From: Symbiodinium kawagutii
Taxonomy: Eukaryota; Sar; Dinophyceae; Suessiales; Symbiodiniaceae
Assembly (NCBI GenBank): GCA_009767595.1
Contig: VSDK01007250.1
Location: forward strand, 959 to 64,958
Direction of reading: 5' to 3'
DNA: 64,000 nucleotides
Positions within the stretch are counted from its first letter, which is position 1, and every line of letters starts with the position of its first letter. The translations under genes were made by a program, and so were the position numbers. The notes beneath the pieces are model-generated. The model searched no databases. It worked only from the letters and a program-made list of their open reading frames with translations, and was not told where the DNA came from. Shown here piece by piece: positions 32,074 to 43,760 of the stretch.

Positions 32074-32176
32074 TCACGATTGATCAGCCAGTCTTTTGCA
32101 TCTGACCCCACAATGGTGTCGCCATTGCTCCTCAGGGTTAGTGTTCAGTCTTCTTCGAAGGAACCGGGTCACGTCC
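32074..32176 (-). CDS. Candidate exon, basic
   Basis: After GTGCCAGCACAG and one phase base: DVTRFLRRRLNTNPEEQWRH then HCGVRCKRLADQS and TGA, with an internal GTCAGA donor option. Strong coding texture. Unknown protein. Confidence 0.35.
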
Positions 32177-32477
32177 CTGTGCTGGCACCACTATTAACTC
32201 ATATTAAATACTAACAATGAACCGTGCTAGTGTTGTGAACCACTAGACTTGATTGATTTAAAACCAGCTAATTGACCATCACTATCCACCAAGCAGCCAT
32301 TTTCTGCTATGCTTAGGGTTACCAACAAGCTCCCGATGTGGCGCAACGCCTGACATCAGCAGCAACAGGCTGAAGGAAAGGCCATCCCTGGGAGCGCTGG
32401 ACAGGAGCTGATCATCTGAGTTTAAGCTAATGAGTAGTTGAGTGCTGAGAGCTACAAGGTGGGCCCCTAACCAGCAA

Positions 32478-32563
32478 GCCATAAATTATGGTAGATATAA
32501 CTAGCTTGTTAAATGGCCTTATAAACCAAGCTATAACTAGGGGGGGGCCACCTTGCAGTATAT
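32478..32563. repeat. MITE-like element, family D
   Basis: GGTAGATATAACTAGCTTGT ... CCTTATAAACCAAGCTATAA ... GGGGGGGCCACCTTG. Relatives at 47600-47710 (same orientation) and 49651-49784 (inverted). Confidence 0.65.
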
Positions 32564-33111
32564 CAAAAACATGTCAAAAGCACAACAGTACTCTCATCTT
32601 GCGGCGAAACTGTTGCGTGGTTCATAAAAGGTACGAGTGATTTGCACATTTCTAATACCACCAAATTGATCCATTGGCACTATAAATCAATACACAACAC
32701 GGTCAGCAGTTAAGAGTGGTTCAATAGTTGGTTCAATACTGGTTTCACAATGCTTCAACAGTGGCTTGATAGTAGTTTCAAAAACGGTCGCGCAATGGTT
32801 TGATAGTGTCTCCAGAATGGTTTTGTAGTGGTTTGATAATGGTCAATTGTGGCTCTGGTCAAACATGATTAATTGCTGCTACTGATCAAAACAAGCGGTT
32901 AGGTCCTGGTTTAATCTGGTTTAAATGGTCGAATCTGGGCATATCCTGCTGTCTGCTGATTATGAAACCCTTGGGTACATTCTTGTCAATCATGGTAAAT
33001 TCAACTTCTTGATCTGCCTGGGTAGTAACATTTAGGTACAGGAAAATCCTGGGTGGTATGGGTCCTATAGGCCACGCTTAGGATCGTAGCCAATATCATA
33101 TCCAAGAACCG

Positions 33112-33205
33112 TGGTTGACGTGGTTTCAACCCCTATATGAACAATCTTAGTGAACCAACCAACCATTTCCGGGAAAAAATGGCAATCATTCAAACCACCA
33201 ATCAG
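33112..33205. repeat. MITE-like element, family B
   Basis: GGTTGACGTGGTTTCAACCC ... TTCAAACCACCAATCAG, with GAACCAACCAACC inside. A family A element follows 150 bp to the right. Confidence 0.6.
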
Positions 33206-33352
33206 TTGACACAACGACAACATGTGATTTTCGGGGATGAGAACCAACAATCGGAAGGAAGAAGGACCAGCAAAGGTCGGGATCCACCTGGATCAGTTCG
33301 ACCCCAGCGGTTGATCTTCTGGCTGTTTCCACCCAAATGGCGCGATTTCTCA

Positions 33353-33450
33353 AGTCATAGGGGTACCCCTAAATCATCCAAGTCATTACCAATTTGTAGC
33401 GACAAACCATCAAGCTTTGGGCTACCCCCATTTAAAGAAACCACCAAATA
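33353..33450. repeat. MITE-like element, family A, diverged
   Basis: GATTTCTCAAGTCATAGGGG ... CTACCCCCATTTAAAGAAAC with AAATCATCCAAGTCATTACC inside. Confidence 0.6.
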
Positions 33451-34388
33451 AAAATAATTGAAAGCACAGCTTGGACGTTTGGTACATGGTGCTTGGACCC
33501 ATCCAAAGCGATAACGACGGATTGAGCTCGATGATCTCCATCAGTTTTGCTGCATGTACAGTTGAGTGTTTTTACCATGGCAATACCAGGTAGGATATGT
33601 CCATAAGATGCTGGACCAACTCCATCTCCAACTCATCCAACTCCATAAATCGCGGATTGCTGGCTAAAGTGATCTTTCTTGGGTGGATTGGCAACCTCTA
33701 TGCCTGTAGGGTGGTCCACAACTTATTTGTTCACCACCACCAACCAGCTGCTCATGATGGTGGCCGAAAACTGGACTGGCTCAGACTGGCTCACCGATTC
33801 ATAATGGTTTTTGGTGGTTAACAAAGGTCAAATATATTGAATAGTCGCTAATTGTCGTTCATAATGGTTTTATAACGACAACAGTTGTATACTATTCAGC
33901 AATGGCTTCGATAGTAGCTTTAAAACACGTTAGATATCTCATCTTTTCTTAACCCCTTGTGAATCATAATGTTTGTTTTAACATAGTTGTAATACTCAGT
34001 TGTACACTGATTATATATCTGATAATCTCAGCCACCGTGATCATATTAGAAACCAATTATTAACACTAAGATCAGTATGAATACTGATCACTGGTGGCTA
34101 ATTAATACACTGGTGGTTAATAGTGATCATCACTGGTGGTTAATCAATATTGGCAACAGATTTTTAATACACTGGTGGTTGGTAATAATCAACAGTTCTT
34201 ATTATTGTCGGTGGGTAGTAATACTGTTAGTAACACTGATCAACATCCACCAACAATATTGACATTCACATCAACATTTATCAACAGTTATTAATTGGAC
34301 ATAAATTTAACGTTAACTATTATTAACACTGCTACTTATACTGATCACCAACCACCAACAATCAACAGCCGCCCACCATCTCAGGCAC

Positions 34389-34501
34389 CTTAGCGCACCG
34401 CTCTTGCTGCCCCTTTGGCTGGACTCTGTTGACTGCACGTCGCTTCGTGGAGCGAACCTTAGGGTGTAGTGCTGAGAATGATCAGCCATGGCTGGCAGCA
34501 T
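34389..34501 (-). CDS. Candidate first exon
   Basis: ATG at 34499-34501, then MLPAMADHSQHYTLRFAPRS, DVQSTESSQRGSKSGAL and a donor AAG-GTGCCT in phase 2. It reads like a polar N-terminus. The plus strand is also open with splice-like bases, so strand is likely but not certain. Unknown protein. Confidence 0.35.
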
Positions 34502-34864
34502 TCTTCGTCGGTAAACTCACCTGGTTGCCCGGAAATTTTGTGAAGTTCACCCGTTGTTGATGGTTGATCTATCAAAAGAAAACACGTGTTCCGCTATTTC
34601 CAGGTTCGTTTCTCAGAGGGCAATACTGCTACGTAGAGAATAATGCCAAGTTCGTTTCTCAGAGGGCAAGCCTGATAAAGAATCACGATATCCAATCGGA
34701 ATGACGCAAATGCCATCATGCTGGAGAATACTGGTACTATAGATATTACTGATGACAACTACCATTTGGTCGCAGCATTCCTGGGTGCCGCTCCTGGCAC
34801 CGCTCCCCCGCCCGAAAGGGCCAGAGGGATGGCTCAAAACCGCTCCCCCCAAACCACCAGCCAC

Positions 34865-34990
34865 CTGCCATGATAGCCGCCCAGAAACTGGCCATGCTGA
34901 TGACTCTGCATGACAGAGACAGCGCGCTGCGTGCCGATCAAGGCGGGATACAAGCGCTGAGCCTCGTACCTCGACGGTGCGGCAGGGAGA
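34865..34990 (-). CDS. Candidate internal exon
   Basis: The minus frame ALPAAPSRYEAQRLYPALIG then TQRAVSVMQSHQHGQFLGGY ends at CATGGCAG-GTGGCT. The 5' limit is uncertain. The opposite strand is open as well in this GC-rich block. Unknown protein. Confidence 0.3.
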
Positions 34991-35375
34991 GCGTTATCAC
35001 GGCAGGGGGACGTTGTTACCGTTGAAGGGGAGAAATGAAACAACAGCACTAACAGTGACAGTTGCAGGTACTGACAGAATCAGGCGTAGGGTCTTTTGCT
35101 ATTCTTCCCCTTTACATGACCATAAATAGCTTCGATGGAAGGAATAAATACGAGCAGGCGCTGAATGTGTCTACACGAATACGTGGCTACGCCATTTACG
35201 TGTAATCTGTGTGCCATCAAGATCATGCATTGGAGCACGCATCATTCTCTGGAAATTTTGACATATCTGAGAGTCTGAGAGATGCATGACACGTGGCTCC
35301 TGAGAACGTACGCTTCGAGATGTGTTCATTGAACAACTCAAAATCATGTACTTGGATAGCACAAGTTGCATTCAT

Positions 35376-35476
35376 GACTGGTTGGTGGTTCTACCCCCTA
35401 TGAAAAATATGAGTCAACCAACCAATCATTTGGTAGTACTCTGGAAAATCAACAAATGTTTGAAGCCACCAGCCAA
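35376..35476. repeat. MITE-like element, family B
   Basis: GGTTGGTGGTTCTACCCCCT ... AATGTTTGAAGCCACCAGCC with GTCAACCAACCAATCATTTG inside. A typical member. Confidence 0.75.
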
Positions 35477-35503
35477 ATGAGTGTGTTGGTCTTGAAAAAA
35501 TAC

Positions 35504-35620
35504 CAGTCAATCAGCGAGATTATCATCTTAGAGAGGAGATCCCGGTAAGTGCCACCAAGCATCAATGCATCCATGGGGGTGGCCATTGACATCCTGCATT
35601 GCGCGCTTCGCATCGCTTCG
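35504..35620 (-). CDS. Candidate internal exon, helical
   Basis: Acceptor CTCGAAGCAG, one base, EAMRSAQCRMSMATPMDALM, LGGTYRDLLSKMIISLID and two bases before GTATTT. The exact length fits the phases. Met-rich, probably helical. Unknown family. It ends close to a family B element. Confidence 0.4.
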
Positions 35621-36139
35621 CTGCTTCGAGGATTGGGATGGGAATCGGTGGATTCAACTCCCGTTTGGAAACCCAACAGGATAGGAACTCCCGTAGGGAT
35701 AGGGATAATGGACTTGGATAGGGATAGACTCCTCATAAACTCCAACCAGTGACGAATCCTAACTTGGGATGGATAGACGGGATAGACTAAGCAGTACATT
35801 GGTCAAAAACTTCCAAAAAACATGGTCATTTCAGCCATGGACTCTGGTACAAACAGTGAAACTGCCTGCCACGAATGCGCCTGAATCTCTGGAATATACC
35901 TATATACCTAGATACACCGTGATGAAGCATACATGGTGGTATCTGCGCCAACGATTCTATAAACGATGTTTTTGTTGATCAGTGGTGAAAATCCTCTTGT
36001 CCTCGTTGGTTGATACGAGGGGATTCTCAGAGATGCATTGTTTGATTGATCAATTAGTCACTCTCCTTCTTCATCCCAGGTCGGTCAGAGTTGTTTGATT
36101 GCTAATGCTTTGTTTTCCAAATGTAGGCAAAATATTTAC

Positions 36140-36242
36140 CAAACATGGATGATCTGCGAAAGCCAGTAGTTGAGGTCCATTCGAACTATTCACAACTCTG
36201 CGGTGGTTTGCGGGATGTAAAGTAAACAAAACACGCACATCG
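36140..36242 (-). CDS. Candidate internal exon, beta-propeller-like
   Basis: Acceptor ATCTATGCACAG; one base; DVRVLFTLHPANHRRVVNSS then NGPQLLAFADHPCL in phase 0 before GTAAAT. The alternation of hydrophobic strands with N/G/D turns recalls a repeat of a beta-propeller, but this is only an impression. One of the cleaner exon candidates. Confidence 0.4.
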
Positions 36243-36657
36243 CTGTGCATAGATGCACGAAAGGTGATCCACGCAAACAATGGCTAATTTGCGGACGGTT
36301 CATTTCAACCCACCCGAAAGAACATGTTTGTCAAATTTGGAAGGTATGTAACCACTTCACTTCTAGGGATGGAAAACAAACAAACCAACGCACAAATAAA
36401 GACATTAGATGTTTGAAGACTACGGGCTACCGTTTACCTCACAATAGAAACTGAAACATGCATCCTTTTGAACACAATTACATGTATATGTATATATAAA
36501 TGTGTAAAACATGAAAACGTGCTTGTGTGCATATGTTGCTTTGACAAATTTACGATGTAATTACATGCGTATACAAGCTATAGACATATTCAAACATGTA
36601 TATCGTACACACATACATTGATGAGTTTGAACACACATATCTACATGCCAAACAAAA

Positions 36658-36712
36658 CACACACACACACATATATATATATATACACATATATACATAC
36701 ATATATAAAGGT
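36658..36712. repeat. (CA)n/(TA)n microsatellite
   Basis: ACACACACACACACATATAT followed by further TA and TACA repeats. Confidence 0.85.
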
Positions 36713-36961
36713 ATTTTGTCAACACACATGAAAACAAAGGAAGCAAAAAACAGGTCTCAATATGAGTGTCATCAGCCAAAAGTAGCCATCTGAGTGACCC
36801 CGAACGCGGCCGCAAAACAACCTGCAGTTGCTATGCCATGGCACGTGGCCAAGTAGTCGTCCACCTCTTTGGCCGAACTGGCGGACTTCACCTAGGCGCG
36901 GTTGTAGCCATGGAGCTGCTTGCCATTGAGATTCTGGCAGTTTCTTATTGCTCAGTGCTCT

Positions 36962-37046
36962 TCTGGCTGCTGTTGTTGTTGATGATGCTGATGTTGCTTT
37001 GGTTGTTGTTGTTGTTGTTGTTGTTGTTGCGGTTGTTGTTGTTGTT
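36962..37046. repeat. (TTG)n trinucleotide repeat
   Basis: A run of TTG/GTT units with GATGATGATG at one end. Poly-Leu and poly-Thr frames across it are artefacts of the repeat. Confidence 0.9.
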
Positions 37047-37065
37047 GGTTCTTGGATGTCTTGAT

Positions 37066-37187
37066 TCACATCTCGTCTGATTTCTTCGCCGAAGGGCTGG
37101 CTTCGACCCGACCTTTGATCAGCCCCTTGCGCTCGTGTATCCCCGGTACATCATCGTTGAAGACACAAACTCTCTTGCCATCCGCAT
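37066..37187 (-). CDS. Candidate terminal exon
   Basis: The minus frame ADGKRVCVFNDDVPGIHERK then GLIKGRVEASPSAKKSDEM to TGA, after a possible acceptor ending GTGAG. An overlapping frame (HLMKCMYSSVDVCAFNEDKL, 37150-37373) is also open. Unknown protein. Confidence 0.3.
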
Positions 37188-37426
37188 CTCACGAATCCAC
37201 AAATCTTGATGGTTAGCAGTCTGTTTCGTATGGCGCTCTGGCATGATTTCATACAATTTGTCTTCATTGAACGCACAAACATCAACTGAACTATACATGC
37301 ATTTCATCAGATGGTTACAGTGATTGTCTGTCCTGAAGGAATTGAACATTTGCCTACTGAAGATCTTAGTCAAGACTCAAGACCTCCACAGTTTCCGTAG
37401 GCATGTTCACATAGCATGGAACCCAC

Positions 37427-37526
37427 CTTAGCATGTAGTGGGTTCCTCATCCGCAACCGGTCACAAGTAGGATGCACAGAAACCAGTCTGGACACACGTG
37501 CCGCACAAGCATGCACAACCTCCAAG
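37427..37526 (-). CDS. Candidate internal exon
   Basis: After CCCCCCAG and one base: LEVVHACAARVSRLVSVHPT then CDRLRMRNPLHAK in phase 0 before GTGGGT. Good splice bases and length. Unknown family. Confidence 0.4.
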
Positions 37527-39152
37527 CTGGGGGGGTTCCAAGGATCCACTGAACGTCGCCCTAACCATCACCCCCCACACCAACCATACCAGTTCTTGAG
37601 AACAGCAGCCATGCGTTTGTAGTTGGCCTCAGCTCCAGGTCAAACGGACGTCAAACTGAGGTGGTTTCTCCATCAAACATCTGGGGCTGCTCCTGACTTG
37701 CTTATATGTTCGGTTTAAGTGGGAACACTTTGACATCAGTCATCTTTGAGCAAAACAATCAATTGGGGGAAGATTTGGATCGAAATGGTTGGTGGAAGTG
37801 AGCAGAAACTATTGGACATCCTGGTGTGATATGTTAAAAGCGCTACTTATCATTGAATATGTCATCCCTTATTACAGATTGGCCAGACATGATACTGATT
37901 GGTGGTTTCAAGCCCTATGAAACATATTGCAGTAGTCAACCAACCAACCAACCAACCAACCATTTACTAATACGAGGGAAAACAAAGAATGTTTGAAACC
38001 ACCAGCACTGATAGCATTCTAGCAAGCAACATCCAAGTGGGGCTATCAGAAGCAGGGGGTACCCAGAGTTTCTAGCCAGCCATATTTGGAGAATGGGGCA
38101 ATTTTCATGAACGTGAGGATCCATATAAAGCAAATAGTAGCGTATCTATCCAGCTAATTATCATCAATTATCTACCTATCCATGTATGAATGTGTGTGTG
38201 TGTCCACGCATATCTACGTACATTCAATAGCCCAAGAAAAGGCTGCAGAGGCTGTTTCTGTCACCGGCACTAGTCTGTTGACTGTATCATGCCTCGGAAG
38301 TCTCAGTTCAAAACAGGGAATAAATAACGGTTAATGCACTTTTAATGTGTACATGTCACATGTCTAGTGATGGGACGATCGGTTCAGGCACATGCAAATA
38401 GTGCATGCTTTGTCTGTTTGAACAAATAACTGAACCTATATATATATATATATATGTAAATACAAATATGAATGCATACAACATCCACATGCTGCAGTCG
38501 AAACCGTCGAGTGCATACCAAAACCAGCCTAAAGAGCCCCAAAGAATGATAATTGTGAACCAAACATGTCCGATATACATACATATATAAACACATATCA
38601 ATGTATATAGTACCAAGACGTATATATATATATATATGTCTAAATATCAACATATATATATATAAATGTATACATATCTGAATATCGGCATATATTAAAC
38701 ATATACGTATGGTTGTTCATGCATATATCTGTGTAGCTGTGTAGGCCCACTGTTGAATCGATCGATAGCCAACAGCAAAGGGTCAGAAATATTGATTCTG
38801 TGCGCATCTTCGAAAGTGTGCTTCTGCAAATGCAACCCATCACATTGAATGTTGACATACCAAACTTTATCAACTACCTCTACCTTTAGCAACCATAGAA
38901 ACTCCAACTTGCCATTTATCATGCATCCCAGTCACTTTTTTACGTGCATCTAACATTGTATATAGATGTATACAGTGTATACGCATATATATATACACGT
39001 GTAATTATATATATGTAGATTTATGTAAATGTATATATATATAGTATACGAATACATCCTTGCAATTATGTACATCATAAAATGACATCAACTTACTGTA
39101 TCTCATCAAACAATTGACACGGTCGCTTAACCAGCACAAGGATTCGTATCAG
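37527..39152. other. Spacer with microsatellites, no clear gene
   Basis: Contains a family B element (37895-38007), TA tracts near 38436 and 38618-38660, and long Tyr/Ile frames that only translate TA repeats. A short minus frame at 37.6 kb (NYKRMAAVLKN) could be an exon. Confidence 0.35.
37895..38007. repeat. MITE-like element, family B
   Basis: GATTGGTGGTTTCAAGCCCT ... AATGTTTGAAACCACCAGC. The inner CAAC-CAAC phrase is expanded to six CCAA units. Confidence 0.75.
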
Positions 39153-39279
39153 CTAGGGCTCCACCATGTAGTTGTGCAAATCCACCGATCCATTGCCCAG
39201 GGCGTAGCTTCGCGCCGCATAGATGGCACTCTGCTGCTGTAGCATGGAGACTTCCCGGTTGATGCCTGGCCGCGAGCAG
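39153..39279 (-). CDS. Candidate terminal exon, possibly of the collagen-like gene
   Basis: After an acceptor ending ACAACCAG and one base: CSRPGINREVSMLQQQSAIY, AARSYALGNGSVDLHNYMVE, P and TAG. Coding texture is very good. It lies on the same strand and downstream of the collagen-like exon; the link is positional only. Confidence 0.45.
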
Positions 39280-40048
39280 CTGGTTGTAGGCTTGCCCATG
39301 AGATGACAACCAAGAGGTTGATCGTGGTTTAGCGCAGCTGATTGATGAGCTGGTTGGCTAATGAAGATGGTTGATGAACTGGTTGATCATGGTTGATTGT
39401 GATTATAGCTGATTGATTAGCTGGTTGATCGATCAAAGGATAAAAACCGCCATTTCCATCACCTGACTTCGAAGGCCAAAGCAAAACGTGCGAAGCAAAA
39501 ATCCACTGCTACAACCTACCAGCTACTACCTACCATCTACCATGATGGCTGGCCAACAGCACGGGGTGGATCGAACGATCCAGCTACAACCTACCACCAT
39601 CAACTACCATGGACCACCATGCACCAGCGCCATGCAACAGCCCACCAGGATTGGCCACTGCCCCAGGTGTTGGGTTCGCGATAGTTGTTGTGGGTGATAG
39701 GTTGTCATCGGTCACGTCTTGAAGCCATGCTAGCCGCCAACCAAGGCATCTAGAATCTTGTTCAGTTCCTAGGATTTGAGAGGCTTCAGTTCACAATTGG
39801 ATATGGTTGATCATCACAGATGTGACGACTGAGAGGATACCTGAACCAAGAGTATTAGTGATATTCAAGGATACCGAATTCTAAACTGTTTTAGACATGC
39901 TGGTCACCATTCTCTATCTTTTCATTGTTCCAGAACATAGAACAGTCAAAAGGTGGACGAACAATTCACAATGTCTGAGATCTACATCTGATATCAGTTG
40001 ATATATGATGACTAGCTAATCTTATGATGATTCTCAACCCTCAACGCC

Positions 40049-40152
40049 TGATTAGTGGTTTCAACCCTTACGAAAAATATGCTTGTCAACTAACCAACCA
40101 TGTGTTAATACAATTGGAAACATACAACATGTCAATCAAACCACCAACCAGG
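40049..40152. repeat. MITE-like element, family B
   Basis: TGATTAGTGGTTTCAACCCT ... TCAATCAAACCACCAACCAG. Lies between two exon candidates. Confidence 0.65.
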
Positions 40153-40269
40153 ATCAGCCAAAAATGACCAGCTAAGCAGCTAATCTCATGATAACTCTCA
40201 GCCCTTGTGGCTTATTGATCCGTTACAATCTATATCAAGCGAACGGTGAATTTCCATCTGGCTCCCCAC

Positions 40270-40385
40270 CTCGGACGTGTGTGCTGGCTGAAGCTTCCAT
40301 CTTGGAGACCACGTGGCCGTAATAGTCCAAAAGCTGTGACCATTTGTAGAACTCCGGACATGGCTCTCCTGGCACCCCCCTGGCT
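40270..40385 (-). CDS. Candidate exon after the collagen-like exon
   Basis: A strong acceptor (CAAGACATCTTCTGCAG). The preferred frame reads ARGVPGEPCPEFYKWSQLLD then YYGHVVSKMEASASTHVR and ends at GTGGGG. The start GVPGEP keeps the Gly-X-Y rhythm, suggesting it continues the triple-helix region into a non-collagenous end. Its phase does not match the upstream donor exactly, so a small exon or another splice choice is missing. Confidence 0.4.
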
Positions 40386-40565
40386 CTGCAGAAGATGTCT
40401 TGATGGCTAAAAATTAGCGCACTCGTATGCACTTGTGAGATATGTCTGGTATATTCATGGGATTTGATGGGCGATGTAGATGTGAAAATCCATGAAACAT
40501 TGACCCAAACTCACGACTGACCTCAAACAACATCACACAAACGATGACAGCTTCCTCATTCCACT

Positions 40566-40672
40566 TCGTGGTTTCTCAAGTTGTAGACCCCCAAATTCGT
40601 TGGTTTATGAATCAACAATGCTTACCAAGGGATGGTAGCTGGGGGTACCCCTATGGCTTGAGAAACAGCCAC
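40566..40672. repeat. MITE-like element, family A, intronic
   Basis: GTGGTTTCTCAAGTTGTAGA ... GGGTACCCCTATGGCTTGAG then AAAC. It lies between the collagen-like exon and the next exon candidate. Confidence 0.65.
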
Positions 40673-40689
40673 TTCAACCAACAGCTCAC

Positions 40690-41259
40690 CGGCTCCCGCG
40701 CCTGGCTTGCCTCGGCTGCCGGCATGACCTTTGGCTCCCACCTTTCCAGTCTTGCCCATCTTGCCACGCTGCCCCGGAGTCCCCTGCTTCCCTCTAGGGC
40801 CAACCACTGAGGCACCGGCAGAGCCAGGAGGTCCCTGCACACCCTGAAGCCCCGTAGGCCCTCGTTCACCCGGGAAACCTGAAGGCCCTGTCAGGCCGCT
40901 GAAGATCACAGCAGGTTTGCCAGCGGGGCCTTCCAGCAAGGTCACATTCACAGGCTCCAAAGGAGGATCCTCATGAATCATCTCAGTATTTTCAGCATTT
41001 TCATCTGCTTGAACTTTGGCCGAAGCATTCAGCAGCCCAGATGAGAGGCTGGAAGCTGCTTCTTCGGCCTCCGCTTCGACCTCCACTTCCTCTGGGTCCT
41101 CGATGTCATCCGTCAAACTTACCGGCATGGCATCATGCCGATGCAACTCACGTCGCAACAGACCATCCGAAGGGATGGCGACATGCGGTTTTCCTCGCAA
41201 GCCTGGGAAGCGCCAAGCAGGCTGCAGTTTGGAGCGGAACTTGTTGACATGAATGTATT
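40690..41259 (-). CDS. Collagen-like (Gly-X-Y) protein exon
   Basis: Opens after a good acceptor (CCATTTGTTTCGCAG) and ends at GCCG-GTGAGC, a near-perfect donor; 190 codons. The N-terminal half is acidic (DDIEDPEEVEVEAEAEEAAS). The second half has about 20 near-continuous Gly-X-Y triplets, for example GPSGFPGERGPTGLQGVQGP and GKMGKTGKVGAKGHAGSRGK. Collagen-type triplets occur in secreted or surface proteins in many protists; triple-helix assembly here is inferred. No signal peptide lies in this exon, so it would be encoded upstream. Confidence 0.6.
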
Positions 41260-42937
41260 CTGCGAAACAAATGGGTTCAAATGAATGGAAATGAAAAAAC
41301 AAACACCCGTAGTACATGTGCAGTGTTGTTGCATAGAATCAGCTTCTCTTGCAGGATGTGTGTAGGTGTCTAGGTGAAGGTTCAACAACCTACAACATGT
41401 ATAAAACATCACGAATATTCTTTGTTACGTTAGACAGTACTAAAATTGTGAAACATCATTTGTCTATCGTCAACCATAGGGCATGCAAATGACATGGTGA
41501 TACGACTCCATGCAAATGGGGAAAAACCGGTAGATGTGGGGTAATTGGATGTGCATCCCCAATTAGTGACTGGGAGCTAAACACGGTTATAGGGAGTGCA
41601 AGCTACCTTATAGGGTTTGTAGCCATGGTTACATGCCCGTAGCCCAGTCGCACATCCAAGCAAACTATGAACAAGCCATGATGAATGGTTGATGCATGGT
41701 GAACATTTCGCATGAGTCACCAGCTGCCCAGCTGCTATTTCTGGGTGTAGTTTTGGGGAGCGCTGACAAAAGGAAAAGCCTCAAGCACTACCGCTGTTCA
41801 TTTCGACATTACTGTTTCCAATGTTCTCATATCAGCATTCACGCGTTCATGGCTTGTCGATGCTTGCAGTATCCATTTATTTTCTGTCCGCGCTCATGTC
41901 GGATTCAAATTCTTGCATGACAATAGGACTCTTTGTTCGGTGTGGAAAGAGATGGAAAGAGAGGAAGTATCAGCATCGGAAATTATGGGCAGTACCTCTG
42001 TGACTGGTAACCCATGACCTCATCATACCCATGATAACAAGTCGGTCACATCCCCCGATCAACTAAACTATAAGATACTATACACTCTGGTGATCTAACA
42101 TAGCAATGGTTAATCCACAAATTGTAGATTGTTTCCCTGTTGGGAATGGTGATTTTCAATTGCTATCGAATTGATTACCAGGGTGTAAGTGGAATTCTGT
42201 GCTACCCTAGGGTGTCGTGATCTCACTCAGGCTCTAACCTACAAACTCTGGGCTGAGCTACAAAGTCTGTGGCCCATCCCATAGACCCAAGACAGCAACC
42301 CCACCTTCGAGCAGTGGTGGCACAGCGTCACCCAGGGCAATAGACACGGCAGTTGCCTGGTTTGATGCATGAATCAATGGGATATATGGGATGGATTTTT
42401 CATTCAAGAGGATGAAATTAGGAAGATATATTATATTCGACTGAGCCACTATCACAAAGGGTACATTGATGGGTCTGAAGACTCCGTGTTTACTTTGTTT
42501 ACTTCACTTATCATGGCATCCTACTCTACATACCGTAGTGGTTAACAAACAGCAAAGCTTCGCAAGTGCTCAATTGAAAGCAAACGAAGCCAGAATCCCA
42601 GTTGCGACTTTAAGACAGCTGCCGTCAATGCACATTTTCCCACCCAAATAACAGCTGTTCAAACAGGAATATTGAAACAACCCACAATGCGGAGTGCTGC
42701 AGTGAGCATTGCAAACATGGTTCTGATATTTCTAGCTGCTGTGGTATGACAGCTTGTAAGTAACCAGTCATGGGTTGTATTTGTTAAAGCGTATAATCCA
42801 TGATCCTCCACATAACCCTGCACCGCACTTTGGTCGTCGTACAGTATGAATCACCACATGTCACCACAATCTTCAGTGACATCTTGTTTCTAACAAAAGC
42901 GACTATAGTGACAATTGCAGCAGCAGCAGCAGCAGCA
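41260..42937. other. Spacer, no clear gene
   Basis: Only short frames. A plus-strand frame at 42.54-42.65 kb (QQSFASAQLKANEARIPVAT) could be a fragment but has no support beyond being open. Confidence 0.3.
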
Positions 42938-43111
42938 NNNNNNNNNNNNNNNNNNNNNNNNNNNNNNNNNNNNNNNNNNNNNNNNNNNNNNNNNNNNNNN
43001 NNNNNNNNNNNNNNNNNNNNNNNNNNNNNNNNNNNNNNNNNNNNNNNNNNNNNNNNNNNNNNNNNNNNNNNNNNNNNNNNNNNNNNNNNNNNNNNNNNNN
43101 NNNNNNNNNNN
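42917..43111. other. CAG repeat running into a 174-base assembly gap
   Basis: AGCAGCAGCAGCAGCAGCA at 42917-42937 is followed by N at 42938-43111. After the gap the sequence is CAA/CAG-rich to about 43340. The gap probably hides a long trinucleotide repeat. Confidence 0.9.
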
Positions 43112-43592
43112 CAGCGCCAGGAAACAATGCAAACAAAATTAAAACAAACAACAAGAAACAACAAGCAAAAATAGACTTCAACCCAAAAAACCACCCCACC
43201 CAACAAGCCATTAACGCAACAACAGCAGCCGGAACATCACTCACACAAATATGACCAGCATGAACCGCTTCACAACCAGCAACGGCAGCAACACCAACAA
43301 CAACAGCAACATCAACGACAGCAGAAACACCAGCAGCACAGCTGGCTCTTCGAGTTCAGACCCACTCATGACTTTGGTCAGAATCAGGATGCTGCGTCAG
43401 AGTCCAATGGTCCATGAAATGAATGGGGCCTGGCTTTTGGATATCACCCCTGTTGAACCTTTGCGGGAGCCATCGACAGTGGTGTGTACATTGTCCGCCC
43501 CCATCCAAGAACAAGGTCCTCCCCTGCCTGCAGTGCAAGGAGAGGTGCTGCCAAGAACACCATGTAGCGAAAGTTACAAGCTTCCAACTTTC

Positions 43593-43760
43593 CTATGGAA
43601 AGAACGAGAAAGCACAGTCCTCTTCGTACACGTGGTATGCATGGACCGTGCAAGGGCCTGATGAGCCAACATGGCTGAGACAAATGCAAACCTGCATCCA
43701 CAATGGAAGTCCGATACCCTCGGGGACGTAAAACTCTACCTTATCCAACCAACTAACCAA
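43593..43760 (-). CDS. Candidate exon
   Basis: The minus frame KVEFYVPEGIGLPLWMQ leads to a GTTTGC donor. The same frame continues through SGPCTVHAYHVYEEDCAFSF to TAG. An adjoining frame at 43444-43620 (KLEACNFRYMVFLAAPLLAL) is also open, so exon limits are unclear. Unknown protein. Confidence 0.3.
   Translation of the reverse strand: MVSWLDKVEFYVPEGIGLPLWMQVCICLSHVGSSGPCTVHAYHVYEEDCAFSFFP

Larger units (their letters stand above)
32564..34388. other. Repeat-rich spacer
   Basis: No supported gene. It holds degenerate TTTGATAGTGGTTT and GGTGGTTAAT phrases (32.7-32.9 and 34.08-34.2 kb), a family B element at 33112-33205 and a family A element at 33353-33450. Confidence 0.4.

Noticed and set aside
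36766..37080. Plus-strand frame with a poly-Leu 'membrane' tail and minus-strand frame with poly-Thr
   Set aside because: Both only translate the TTG trinucleotide repeat.
38384..39060. Tyr/Ile/His-rich small frames around TA tracts
   Set aside because: They are translations of TATA and CATA repeats.
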